NCBI GenBank assembly: GCA_964536835.1
Contig: CAZIAZ010000034.1
Span: 1 to 30,089, forward strand
DNA from: DAONFI01 sp035403485
GTDB taxonomy: Bacteria; Planctomycetota; Phycisphaerae; SM23-33
Length of the DNA stretch: 30,089 nucleotides
Reading direction: 5' to 3'
A program made the position numbers and the translations under genes. Positions within the stretch are counted from its first letter, which is position 1. Every line of letters begins with the position of its first letter. Positions 22,934 through 30,089 of this stretch are shown here, one piece after another. The notes beneath the pieces were generated by a model, which was not told where the DNA came from, did no database searches, and saw nothing but the letters and a program-made list of their open reading frames with translations.

Positions 22934-23596
22934 ATGCATATTATTTTCGGGTTAATCCTGATAGCATTTTTCATTGCAGCGCTTTGCGTTTTTGGAGCAC
23001 ATGGCTGGCAGATGGTTCGTCGCGAGCGCATGCTTGCCGGCCAGGCGAATGATGCCGGTTTGAAATTTTCCCGTGAAGACCCTTTTGAAATACCTCTTAA
23101 ATATGCCGCGTTTTCTCTGATGCGTTGCGGCCATGGTCAGATTGCCTATAACGTGGCGTATGGCCGGCTGGACTCGTTTGACGTACAGGCTCTGGATTTC
23201 AGTTATGAAATAGGTGACGGCTTTGAAAGGTCGACGCATAGATACGGCGTGATAATCTTCGCCGTGCCGGTCTGTGGACATATGCTGATGTGGCCGCAAT
23301 GTAAAACCGTTCATAATATGCCGCTTCTTACTGCCGACAATATTGTTGAAGTCGTCGGCCCATGGCAATATTGCGGCTCAGGCAGTCTGGCCGAAACGGT
23401 TTTTGCCGCTGCCGGCAACGGCGGCCTTGAATCCGCCGGCGCGTTTATCGAAATAGGCGACGGTACGCTGATGATATCTGTGCCTTACCGTGATGAACGT
23501 AAATGGAATTATAATCTCTGGCTTGACAAAGCCTTGTGCATCGCCAGGGCTCTGGCTGCCAGCCTGGAAGAAAATGCATCATTTCAAATTTCGTAA
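22934..23596 (+). CDS. Membrane-anchored protein of unknown function, 220 aa
   Basis: The N-terminal helix (about 2-24, FGLILIAFFIAALCVFG) is followed by RRER and a single globular domain of about 190 residues rich in beta strands (FDVQALDFSYEIGDG; VIIFAVPVCGHMLMWPQC). This pattern is seen in many uncharacterised cytoplasmic-facing membrane proteins of planctomycetes. I recognise no catalytic motif. The gene follows the previous one by 61 bp on the same strand, so they may be co-transcribed. The ATG at 22934 starts the hydrophobic helix directly; the ribosome binding site is weak. Confidence 0.72.
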   Translation: MHIIFGLILIAFFIAALCVFGAHGWQMVRRERMLAGQANDAGLKFSREDPFEIPLKYAAFSLMRCGHGQIAYNVAYGRLDSFDVQALDFSYEIGDGFERSTHRYGVIIFAVPVCGHMLMWPQCKTVHNMPLLTADNIVEVVGPWQYCGSGSLAETVFAAAGNGGLESAGAFIEIGDGTLMISVPYRDERKWNYNLWLDKALCIARALAASLEENASFQIS

Positions 23597-23709
23597 TGAC
23601 ACAGCCCGCCATGTATTTGTATAATACCCCTCTGGTTTGCTGCGGCTGAGCCGCAGGAACTGCTCTAGTCAAGCCGGATTTTGTTTAAATTGATTGGATA
23701 TTTCATCCC

Positions 23710-25467
23710 ATGATAGTAGCACATGTAACACACGAAGCTGTTGAAAACATTGGCGGAATAGGTACGGTCATCGCCGGCCTTGTTACCGCGGAAGCATATC
23801 GAAAAAAAGTTTCGAGGTCATTTCTGATAGGCCCCAAATTCGCCGGCGAAAAAACGCTGGCTGACAGGCTTGGCCCGCATGGCGAAGTGCTGTACTGCAG
23901 GGCGGATGGCAAAATTGGCGGCGAATATGAAAAAATAATTCGGCCTGTCGAAGAACGGTATGGCTGTGAAATCGATTTTGGGCGACGGCTGATAATTGAG
24001 CCTTACAGCGGCAAAAATGTGCTGATAGACGTTATTCTTGTCGATGTGTCCGTGGTGAATATCGAGAGGCTCAACACGTTCAAGGGCCGGCTGTTCGAGA
24101 AATTCGGAGTGACGTCCGACAGGTTTGAGAATATATGGGAGTATGAGCAGTATGTCCGGCTGGCTGAGCCGGCCTGCGATACGTTGCGTGCGCTTATCAA
24201 CGGCGCCCGCAATCCTGTGGTGATTCTCGGCCATGAATTTATGGGCATGCCTACTGTTCTGAAAGCCAAGCTCGATATGCCCGAAAGCCGCGCCTATTTT
24301 CATGCCCATGAAGTCGCATCCGTTCGGCCGGTTGTCGAAAAACGCTCCGGCCATGATACCATGTTCTATAACGTCATGTCTGCGGCACGCCGCAAAGGAT
24401 TGACTCTGGAGGAAGTTTTTGACGAGGTGGCCGTCAATTTCAAACATCGGCTCGTCAAGGCGGCTAAATATTGCGACGGCGTGTTGGCGGTGGGCGATTT
24501 CGTTCGTGAAGAACTTGAGTTTATGTCGAGCGATTTTACCGAGTCGAACGTTCATCTTGTTTATAACGGCATACCGTCTAACCATATTACACTGGACGAC
24601 AAGATTCGCAGCCGTACAATGTTGTGCGATTATGCCCGCAAGCTGCTGGGTTATTGTCCGAGGTGGGTTTTCACGCATGTGGCGAGGCCTGTGCTGAGCA
24701 AGGGGATATGGCGAGACCTTCGCGTAATGCACGAGCTTGATGCCATGTTGCAGCAGCGCGGCGAAACGGCTGTCTACTTCATGCTTGGTACGCTTGGCGG
24801 CGTCAGACGGCCCTCGGACGTTATGCGGATGGAAAAGGATTACGATTGGCCGGTTACGCATCGGCTGGGATATCCAGACCTGTGCGGCGGCGAAGATGTA
24901 ATATCGGACAATATCGACGCGTTCAATGTTTCGCATCAGGCTGTCCACGCGATACTCATAAATCAGTGGGGCTTTAACCGCCAGGCTTGCGGCGAACGCA
25001 TGGATGTCGATACCACCATTGCAGACCTCCGCAAAGGCTGTGATATCGAGTTCGGCATGAGCGTTTACGAGCCGTTTGGCATAAGCCAGCTGGAAGGCCT
25101 TACCTATGGTGCGTTGAGCGTCATTTCGAACATCTGCGGCTGTGCCGGCTTTGTCGGATTGACCGAGCGGAATCAGCCGACTGGAAACGTGATTGTCGGC
25201 GACTTTGTCCGGCAGAAAAATATTGCCGATGAAATATATAGGAAAAATCCTGATAAAGCCGTCCAAACCCTCCTATCATTAGGTAGAGAACAGCGCGACC
25301 AGATTGAAAAAATGGAAGGCCGACGGCTGGCGAGACAGATTGACAGCCTTTTGCCGCGGTCGATGGGTGAGCAACAGAAAATGCTGGAAGGCGGGTTGGA
25401 ACTGGCTGATAAAATGAGTTGGCAGCGCGTGGTAAGCGAGATGCTCATGCCGGTAATCGCCGGCTAG
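23710..25467 (+). CDS. GT-B-fold glycosyltransferase, glycogen-synthase-like
   Basis: The 585-aa protein begins MIVAHVTHEAVENIGGIGTV. The Gly-rich 'GGIGTV' turn after the first strand corresponds to the sugar-nucleotide loop of starch/glycogen-synthase-type enzymes (family GT5/GT4). The middle contains YFHAHEVASVRP and a linker with VHLVYNGIP. The C-terminal half has VYEPFGISQLEGLTYGA (EPFG at about 454), the nucleotide-binding E-x7-E motif of GT-B enzymes. It is longer than bacterial GlgA (about 480) because of insertions around 60-110 and 370-430. The acceptor and donor cannot be named. No glycogen genes are adjacent; a regulator follows 44 bp downstream. Confidence 0.8.
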   Translation: MIVAHVTHEAVENIGGIGTVIAGLVTAEAYRKKVSRSFLIGPKFAGEKTLADRLGPHGEVLYCRADGKIGGEYEKIIRPVEERYGCEIDFGRRLIIEPYSGKNVLIDVILVDVSVVNIERLNTFKGRLFEKFGVTSDRFENIWEYEQYVRLAEPACDTLRALINGARNPVVILGHEFMGMPTVLKAKLDMPESRAYFHAHEVASVRPVVEKRSGHDTMFYNVMSAARRKGLTLEEVFDEVAVNFKHRLVKAAKYCDGVLAVGDFVREELEFMSSDFTESNVHLVYNGIPSNHITLDDKIRSRTMLCDYARKLLGYCPRWVFTHVARPVLSKGIWRDLRVMHELDAMLQQRGETAVYFMLGTLGGVRRPSDVMRMEKDYDWPVTHRLGYPDLCGGEDVISDNIDAFNVSHQAVHAILINQWGFNRQACGERMDVDTTIADLRKGCDIEFGMSVYEPFGISQLEGLTYGALSVISNICGCAGFVGLTERNQPTGNVIVGDFVRQKNIADEIYRKNPDKAVQTLLSLGREQRDQIEKMEGRRLARQIDSLLPRSMGEQQKMLEGGLELADKMSWQRVVSEMLMPVIAG

Positions 25468-25511
25468 TTAAAATTGTTTTTTTACGGGGGGCGTGGAGAG
25501 AAGAACTAAAA

Positions 25512-25910
25512 ATGAGATTGTCACCGGCAGCTGAGTTGGCGATAAGAGGCTCACTGATTTTGGCAAAACGCCATAATCAGGGGCCTGTAACGTTGGGTAT
25601 GATATGCGACGACGACAAACGTCTTTCACGCGAATACCTGGCCAGGGTTTTCGGCATGATGGCCAGAGCAGGCATAGTTCGGCCGATACGCGGAAAAAAC
25701 GGCGGCTATGTATTAACGCGAGATCCGAAAAATATATCGCTGCTGGAAGTGATAGAAGCCGTCGAAGGCCCTCAAGCCCTGAACATATGTCAAAATAACC
25801 CCCCTCTGTGCGAAAATTACAAAACTTGCAAAGTTCAAAAAGTCTGGAAAGAACTCCAGGGAATTTTCGACAAAAAACTCTCAGCCGTAAAGCTGAGCGA
25901 ATTGTACTAA
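25512..25910 (+). CDS. Rrf2-family transcriptional regulator, 132 aa, three-cysteine type
   Basis: The winged helix begins at MRLSPAAELAIRGSLILAKR; helix 3 follows around REYLARVFGMMARAGIVRPI, and the wing is GKNGGYVL. The C-terminal part has C93, C100 and C106 (C-x6-C-x5-C), close to the C-x5-C-x5-C of Fe-S-binding IscR and NsrR. The protein is therefore likely to sense iron-sulphur, NO or redox state. I set the start at 25512, where GGAG(AGAAG) lies 10-15 nt upstream and the family N-terminus begins; the longer open frame overlaps the glycosyltransferase. It may be co-transcribed with that gene. Its targets are not visible. Confidence 0.9.
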   Translation: MRLSPAAELAIRGSLILAKRHNQGPVTLGMICDDDKRLSREYLARVFGMMARAGIVRPIRGKNGGYVLTRDPKNISLLEVIEAVEGPQALNICQNNPPLCENYKTCKVQKVWKELQGIFDKKLSAVKLSELY

Positions 25911-25970
25911 AGGCCTCTCTCGTCATATGGACTCAGGCGATTGTCGGCCAGTCAATGTTTTAGGTAGCTC

Positions 25971-26909
25971 CTAACTATAAATATTTCCGGCTTTTGAGGC
26001 TGAATTGTTTCTGAAAGCTCTGGGGCTTGATTTCATTATCGTCTTAAATGTTCGGCTGAATGAGTAAAGGCTGTCAAACCCGCATCTCCATGCAATTTCC
26101 GATACGGTCATATTCGTCGACTTGAGCAGCCGGGCAGCATAAAAAATCTTATGCCGCCGAATATAAGTTCCTACTCCGATTCTCAGAATTTTGTGAAAAA
26201 CCTTCTGAATGTAGCTTATGGATATGCCGACATCATTGGCAACATCGGTTACGGTATAATTGCGGCCCAGATTCTTTGACACTTTTTCGGCGACGTTTTT
26301 GATGATGTTATACATAGGCTGATTCGGAGAGGCGTTCTGAACCGGCGATTTGGCGTTTTTCGGCGAAATTGCCGACAGCAGCGAATATAGAACGATTTGC
26401 AGCCGCGCGGACATTATTGGGGATTTTACCCTGTCGGGTATTTTTGCGTTGCGAAAGTCCGGCAACATGAGACTTATTTCACGCAGGCAGTCGGCGTTTA
26501 TTCTTACGCAGCGGTTTTGCAGCGGCAGAAGATAATCGGCGTCGTCCGATTCGAAGGTAATCAGCAGCCACGACAGCCCGACTGCAGACGTATGAATGAA
26601 TTGATGGAATTGGTATGGAAAAATCAGCAGCGCGCAGTTTTGCGGCATATCAAGCATTCTGCCGTCCAGCAGCACCGTACCGCTGCCGCGCAACATCAGA
26701 ACCAGCACGAATCTTTCGTGATAACTTGTGGCGTTGTGACGAAAGCCCTGTTTATGCGAGAATATCAGAACGCGGTTTGGCTGGCGATTTTTTGCCGTCG
26801 GCAGAACGTCGTTTGTATACGGCAGGGGATTGTTGAATAGGCTGTCGGCAAGGCTGTCCATTGTTTCCGACAGCGGATTAGTGCATATATTGTTAAATTT
26901 TTTACGCAT
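25971..26909 (-). CDS. AraC-family transcriptional regulator
   Basis: The 312-aa protein has an N-terminal cupin-like ligand domain (about 60-135: ERFVLVLMLRGSGTVLLDGR, NCALLIFPYQFHQF) and the C-terminal pair of helix-turn-helix motifs (about 215-300). These are YTVTDVANDVGISISYIQKV and VSEIAWRCGFDSLYSFSRTF, followed by the family ending MKSSPRAFR. Such regulators usually sense a sugar or related small molecule and act on adjacent genes. It is divergent from a Gfo/Idh/MocA dehydrogenase 95 bp away, so that gene is the likely target. The minus-strand start at 26909 (MRKKFNNIC) follows an AT-rich leader; no strong ribosome binding site is seen. Confidence 0.92.
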   Translation of the reverse strand: MRKKFNNICTNPLSETMDSLADSLFNNPLPYTNDVLPTAKNRQPNRVLIFSHKQGFRHNATSYHERFVLVLMLRGSGTVLLDGRMLDMPQNCALLIFPYQFHQFIHTSAVGLSWLLITFESDDADYLLPLQNRCVRINADCLREISLMLPDFRNAKIPDRVKSPIMSARLQIVLYSLLSAISPKNAKSPVQNASPNQPMYNIIKNVAEKVSKNLGRNYTVTDVANDVGISISYIQKVFHKILRIGVGTYIRRHKIFYAARLLKSTNMTVSEIAWRCGFDSLYSFSRTFKTIMKSSPRAFRNNSASKAGNIYS

Positions 26910-27004
26910 AATGTGATTTCTTATTATTTAGACTCATTATAACATAAATATTCAGATAGAGGACGGAGTTTTGCCTTTGATGAAATTTTTTGAGGAGTTT
27001 TGCC

Positions 27005-28177
27005 ATGAATGAAGTTCGCATAGGTGTTATAGGCTGTGGCGGCCGGGGCGCTGTAGCCGAGAATGCGGTTTTGCCAGGCGTGGGCGGCAGACTGGTCGCT
27101 GGTGCAGATATACTTGATTCAGCTTTGAAACAGTTCCAGGAAAAATACGGCGCCGATACGTTTGTTACGAAAGACTATCGGAAGCTGCTGGAGCGGAAGG
27201 ATATAGATGCTGTTTTTGTGACGAGTCCCGATTTCATGCATGAGGAACACGCTATGGCTGCTCTGGATTCGGGCAGGCATGTCTATCTTGAAAAGCCGAT
27301 GACAATTACAATAGAAGGCTGTGACCGGCTGCTCAGAAAAGCGTTCGAGAAAAAACTCAAGCTGTATCTCGGCCACAATATGCGGCACATGTCGTTTGTA
27401 CAGAAGATGAAAAATCTTATCGACGACGGTGCAATCGGCCAGGTCAAAGCCGGCTGGTGCAGGCATTTCGTCGCCTACGGCTGTGATGCCTATTTCAAGG
27501 ACTGGCACGCCGACCGCTCCAGGTCGACTTCGCTGCTTTTGCAGAAAGGGGCGCATGATATTGACGTACTGCACTGGTTGTGCGGCGGATATACGGTACG
27601 TACGACGGCTATCGGCAATCTCAGCGTATATAACCAGATAACTGACCGGCATTCGCCGAAAGAACGCGGCGATGCAAGCTGGAGCGATGACAACTGGCCG
27701 CCGCTCAGCCAGAAAGGTTTAAATCCGATTATAAATGTAGAAGATATCAGCATGATGCTGATGAATCTGGATAATGGCGTTTTATGCAGCTATCAGCAGT
27801 GTCATTATACGCCTGACGCATGGCGGAATTATACAATAATCGGCACTGAAGGCCGTATTGAGAATTTTAATGATGCACCTGGCGATTGCGTTGTAAGGCT
27901 GTGGAACAAACGCAAGTCGTACAATCCATATGGCGACCAGCAGTTTTTCATTCCAGGTGTGAACGGCACTCACGGCGGGGCTGATTCCAGTATAGTTGCC
28001 GAATTCATAAGGTATATTAGGGAAGGCGGAAAAATAAAGACGTCGGCTATCGCTGCACGTAACTCCGTTGCCGCCGGCTGCTGTGCCGCCGAATCGCTGC
28101 GTAGTGGCTCGATTCCCATAAATATTCCGCCGATACCGGTAGAAGTGAAAGAATATTTTACAAAAGACGTGGAGTGA
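27005..28177 (+). CDS. Gfo/Idh/MocA-family NAD(P)-dependent oxidoreductase
   Basis: Members oxidise or reduce sugars, inositols and related polyols. The 390-aa protein starts with the Rossmann nucleotide motif GVIGCGGRG. It continues with YRKLLERKDIDAVFVTSPD and the family signature HVYLEKPMT, whose lysine is catalytic. The C-terminal substrate domain includes KGAHDIDVLHWLCGG with the usual histidine and aspartate pair. The start at 27005 has GAGGAG 8 nt upstream; the in-frame site at 26990 does not. There is no Tat signal peptide, unlike many planctomycetal members, so it is cytoplasmic. Divergent from the AraC regulator and followed by a terminator, it appears to be a single-gene unit. Confidence 0.93.
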   Translation: MNEVRIGVIGCGGRGAVAENAVLPGVGGRLVAGADILDSALKQFQEKYGADTFVTKDYRKLLERKDIDAVFVTSPDFMHEEHAMAALDSGRHVYLEKPMTITIEGCDRLLRKAFEKKLKLYLGHNMRHMSFVQKMKNLIDDGAIGQVKAGWCRHFVAYGCDAYFKDWHADRSRSTSLLLQKGAHDIDVLHWLCGGYTVRTTAIGNLSVYNQITDRHSPKERGDASWSDDNWPPLSQKGLNPIINVEDISMMLMNLDNGVLCSYQQCHYTPDAWRNYTIIGTEGRIENFNDAPGDCVVRLWNKRKSYNPYGDQQFFIPGVNGTHGGADSSIVAEFIRYIREGGKIKTSAIAARNSVAAGCCAAESLRSGSIPINIPPIPVEVKEYFTKDVE

Positions 28178-28539
28178 AATGAACGAGTGTTTTGCGAATG
28201 AATCAGGCGGCAGAACTGCGATGATTGTCGGCTATAGGGTATGTTTTGCTGCTGAAATAATATAAAGACCTGATGGAAGTGCCACTGTTCGTAGTGACAC
28301 TTTTTCATATATAGTTAGCCGTAATATTTTGCATCCTTATATGTGAATGGTTATAATACAGCGCGACGGGGAAGTAACGGGCGTCATTTTTTTTGTTCTA
28401 GCCATATTTCCCGATATATTTTAAAGAAAATGGAGTCTTGAGTCTGTTTTCTTGCTTTTTAATCGGGGCTTTTTGTTGATTTTTATGGGGTCGTGTCATT
28501 TTTGGCGAATTATAGAATGAAGGAGGTGTACTTGTAAAA
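28178..28539. other. 362-bp gene-free region between the dehydrogenase and the radical SAM gene
   Basis: It contains the terminator at 28278-28305 and an AT-rich stretch with TATAAT near 28352. A TTTGCA lies 18 nt upstream of that, making a weak promoter candidate for the radical SAM gene. I see no coding potential. Confidence 0.6.
28278..28305 (+). terminator. Intrinsic terminator after the Gfo/Idh/MocA gene
   Basis: AGTGCCACT (28278-28286) pairs with AGTGACACT (28293-28301) except for the central base, with a 6-nt loop and a T5 tail. Confidence 0.7.
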
Positions 28540-28564
28540 ATGTTCGAACTTGTAAAAATGTTCG
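28530..28564 (+). repeat. 18-bp tandem duplication across the radical SAM start codon
   Basis: ACTTGTAAAAATGTTCGA (28530-28547) is repeated at 28548-28564 with only the last base lost. It creates two in-frame ATGs, at 28540 and 28558. Confidence 0.95.
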
Positions 28565-29736
28565 GCGGACTTGTCGGAAGGGTGCCGATGGGGCATTTAT
28601 GGTATTTTTGGCGGAAAATGCAATGCGAAAAGCTGCACAGATTTGACTCTCAGGTACGTATCAATAGTTTTTTCCCGCCATGGCCAAGCCCTGCATTCAG
28701 TCGTTTTTTTGATCATGTTGCCAATAGACGACGTGTGCCGTTGAGCGTATATGTTTCTCTTACGCCGCACTGTCCGTTCAGGTGCAGGCACTGTTCCGTT
28801 ACCAGCCGACGCCCTTCCGAGATGACTCATGAACTTACGTTGGATGTGCTTTCCCAGATACGAAGGCTTGGGGCGTGTATTGTAGGGTTTACCGGCGGTG
28901 AACCGTTATTGCGTAAAGATTTGCCGGAACTTATAGCTTCATTGCAGGGCGATGTTACGAGCATGGTCTTTACGACTGGTTGGGGGCTTACGCCCGATCT
29001 TGCCAGGCAGTTGAAGGCTGCCGGCCTTGATTGTCTGACTATCGCTATCGAGTCGGCATCTCCGAAAACTCACGACGCTGCCAGAAATTTTGAGGGATCG
29101 TTCCAGGCGGCTGAGTTAGCCATCGGTGTTGCGCGTGATGCCGGCCTTTACACGGCAGTTTCGACTGTCGGTACGCATGCCAAAATATCTTCAGGTGAGT
29201 TGGAGAAAATTTACGATAAAACCCGACAATGGGGCGTGCAGGAGTTTCGTCTTGTTGCTTCTGTTGCGACTGGGGAAAAAGCCGGCTGTCCCTCGTTCAT
29301 GCTCCGACCTGAAGAGCACGAAAAGCTCGCTAATTTCCATCGTGACAACAATGCCGCCAAAGCCGGCGGGCCGACGGTGGCAAGTTCGGCTTACCTGGAA
29401 TCGGATGAGTTTTTCGGCTGTGGCGCCGGATATAATCATCTTTTCATCGATTCCGCAGGAGAAGTCTGCCCGTGCGACTTTATGCCGCTGTCATTCGGCA
29501 ATTGTACTCAAAAGCCGCTCGCTGAAATATGGAAAGAAATGAACGCATATTTTCCACGGCCGCGTTGCGGCTGTATCATGAACAGGTTAGCCGGTAAAAT
29601 CAAACCTGATTCCATATTGCCGTTGCCTGTTTCGCAATCTCAAACCCTCATTAGCCCTCCTGCGAGAAATGCACCGTTACCACAGGGATATTTACGGTTT
29701 CTGAAAAAGGATGTCGCTCGCTATGGCCGTGTCTGA
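28540..29736 (+). CDS. Radical SAM protein with C-terminal SPASM-like cysteine domain
   Basis: The 398-aa protein has the SAM-cluster motif CPFRCRHC (C78, C82, C85) and the SAM-binding GGEP at 119-122. An (alpha/beta)6 core follows, and then a cysteine-rich tail (C294, C310, C312, C322, C343, C345) resembling the SPASM/twitch auxiliary cluster domain, with the usual 'G.V.PC.F....GN....L.EIW' line. SPASM enzymes modify peptides, sugars or cofactors; members close to this one (PqqE/MoaA-like) are diverse. About 65 N-terminal residues precede the core. AGGAGGTG lies 11 nt before the ATG at 28540 and 29 nt before the duplicate ATG at 28558. No precursor peptide gene was recognised next to it. Confidence 0.88.
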   Translation: MFELVKMFGGLVGRVPMGHLWYFWRKMQCEKLHRFDSQVRINSFFPPWPSPAFSRFFDHVANRRRVPLSVYVSLTPHCPFRCRHCSVTSRRPSEMTHELTLDVLSQIRRLGACIVGFTGGEPLLRKDLPELIASLQGDVTSMVFTTGWGLTPDLARQLKAAGLDCLTIAIESASPKTHDAARNFEGSFQAAELAIGVARDAGLYTAVSTVGTHAKISSGELEKIYDKTRQWGVQEFRLVASVATGEKAGCPSFMLRPEEHEKLANFHRDNNAAKAGGPTVASSAYLESDEFFGCGAGYNHLFIDSAGEVCPCDFMPLSFGNCTQKPLAEIWKEMNAYFPRPRCGCIMNRLAGKIKPDSILPLPVSQSQTLISPPARNAPLPQGYLRFLKKDVARYGRV

Positions 29737-29744
29737 AGGCATGA

Positions 29745-29774
29745 AATCTGAACATTTTCAGCGTATTTCAGATT
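29745..29774. other. 8-bp inverted repeat after the radical SAM gene
   Basis: AATCTGAA (29745-29752) and TTCAGATT (29767-29774) enclose 14 nt. No T-run follows, so it is at most a weak transcript-end hairpin. Confidence 0.4.
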
Positions 29775-29849
29775 AAACTTGACTTGTAGAACGTCGGCGG
29801 CAAAACTAGAATGCCAGAGTGTCTTGGTATTGTGAAGGGATTTGTCGGC

Positions 29850-29980
29850 ATGAAAGTTTTGACGCGAGAAATACGAATGGAAGTGCCAAGCGGCGGCAGA
29901 TAATTTCGATTCATCGGCAGGTCGAAGGCCTTGTCGCTGAAAGCGGAGTCCGCGAAGGGTTGGCACTCATAAACACGAAG
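29850..29980 (+). pseudogene. YjbQ (UPF0047, secondary thiamine-phosphate synthase family), N-terminal fragment, frameshifted and truncated
   Basis: The ATG at 29850 reads MKVLTREIRMEVPSGGR and meets TAA at 29901-29903. After a -1 shift at that point the sequence continues IISIHRQVEGLVAESGVREG and LALINTK to 29980. Together the two parts line up with the first 45 residues or so of YjbQ-family proteins (M-x-x-x-T-x-E..., '(E)FI-I-...V...V-ESGI-EGL-L-...' then HITASV). The expected HITASV core is missing: at 29981 the sequence changes to TAAATTTAGAACC, which is unrelated. It is therefore a remnant with a frameshift, broken where an insertion may begin. The call rests on family memory; the frameshift could also be a sequencing error. 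Confidence 0.6.
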
Positions 29981-30089
29981 TAAATTTAGAACCTATCCCA
30001 AAAACATGGGCGTCGCCGAAATCGAGCAATTTTGCGGGCTGGCAAGGAAGAAAAATGGCGGCATATTTTTTTAAAAAAAATATTCTGCC
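29981..30089. mobile_element. Possible end of an insertion element, cut by window edge
   Basis: The YjbQ remnant stops abruptly here. The following TTTAGAACCTATCCCAAAAA resembles IS termini I have seen and contains a 14-mer (TAGAACCTATCCCA) that recurs inverted at 11609-11622. The stretch ends in a run of Ts and As flanked by GGCA and TGCC. No transposase is visible within the window. Confidence 0.35.

Noticed and set aside
23818..25266. Long minus-strand frame of 482 codons opposite the glycosyltransferase
   Set aside because: It is an antisense shadow. The plus-strand frame has clear GT-B motifs; the minus frame has none and no start signal.

Overview
The window reads as accessory and housekeeping chromosome of a PVC-superphylum bacterium, most likely a planctomycete (Phycisphaerae/Sedimentisphaerales type). 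The evidence is the 53-residue 'small basic protein' typical of Planctomycetes, Verrucomicrobia and Chlamydiae at 1317-1478, two short PEP-CTERM surface proteins, an ExbB/ExbD/ExbD cluster embedded among TPR and von Willebrand A (vWA) proteins, a Gfo/Idh/MocA oxidoreductase, and secreted proteins sharing a small 'DGK/R...G' beta module. It is a draft assembly: exactly 100 Ns lie at 9684-9783.

Layout. 1-852 (-): class I/II aminotransferase cut by the window edge. 853-1316: AT-rich spacer with a long hairpin. 1317-3326 (-): small basic protein and a large acidic single-pass membrane protein. 3604-4692 (+): ribD with a terminator. 4766-5122 (-): SpoIIAA-like protein. 5386-6248 (-): two-gene Hsp20 operon behind a well-formed sigma54 (-24/-12) promoter and an upstream palindrome. 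6464-7516 (+): mnmA. 7517-10086: a long structured leader, two PEP-CTERM mini-proteins, a series of hairpins that present AGAGAG-type purine tracts in their loops, a duplicated terminator element split by the assembly gap, and a final terminator. 10210-11532: thiC. 11747-12964: WecA/TagO-like membrane phosphosugar transferase. 13043-13340: seven 43-bp tandem repeats, mostly with an internal palindrome. 13575-21224: a six-gene vWA / TPR / ExbB / ExbD / ExbD / giant helical-repeat cluster. 21442-21516: tRNA-Cys. 21583-25910: a secreted protein with a CX4CH motif, a membrane-anchored unknown, a GT-B glycosyltransferase and an Rrf2 regulator. 25971-28177: AraC regulator divergent from a Gfo/Idh/MocA dehydrogenase. 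28540-29736: radical SAM/SPASM protein. 29850-29980: remnant of a YjbQ (UPF0047) gene that is frameshifted and then cut off, probably by an insertion element running off the right edge.

How the genes may work together. The 13.5-21.2 kb cluster looks like a proton-driven envelope machine: ExbB and two ExbD subunits form the motor. No TonB or TolA is present, but the first gene has the TonB-like layout of a cytoplasmic acidic N-terminus, one membrane helix and a periplasmic domain, which here is vWA. Two secreted repeat proteins complete the set. The PEP-CTERM region is the most unusual stretch: at least eight hairpins with purine loops in about 2.2 kb suggest a repeated RNA signal. All coordinates, pairings and families were read by eye; no folding, profile search or database comparison was run.
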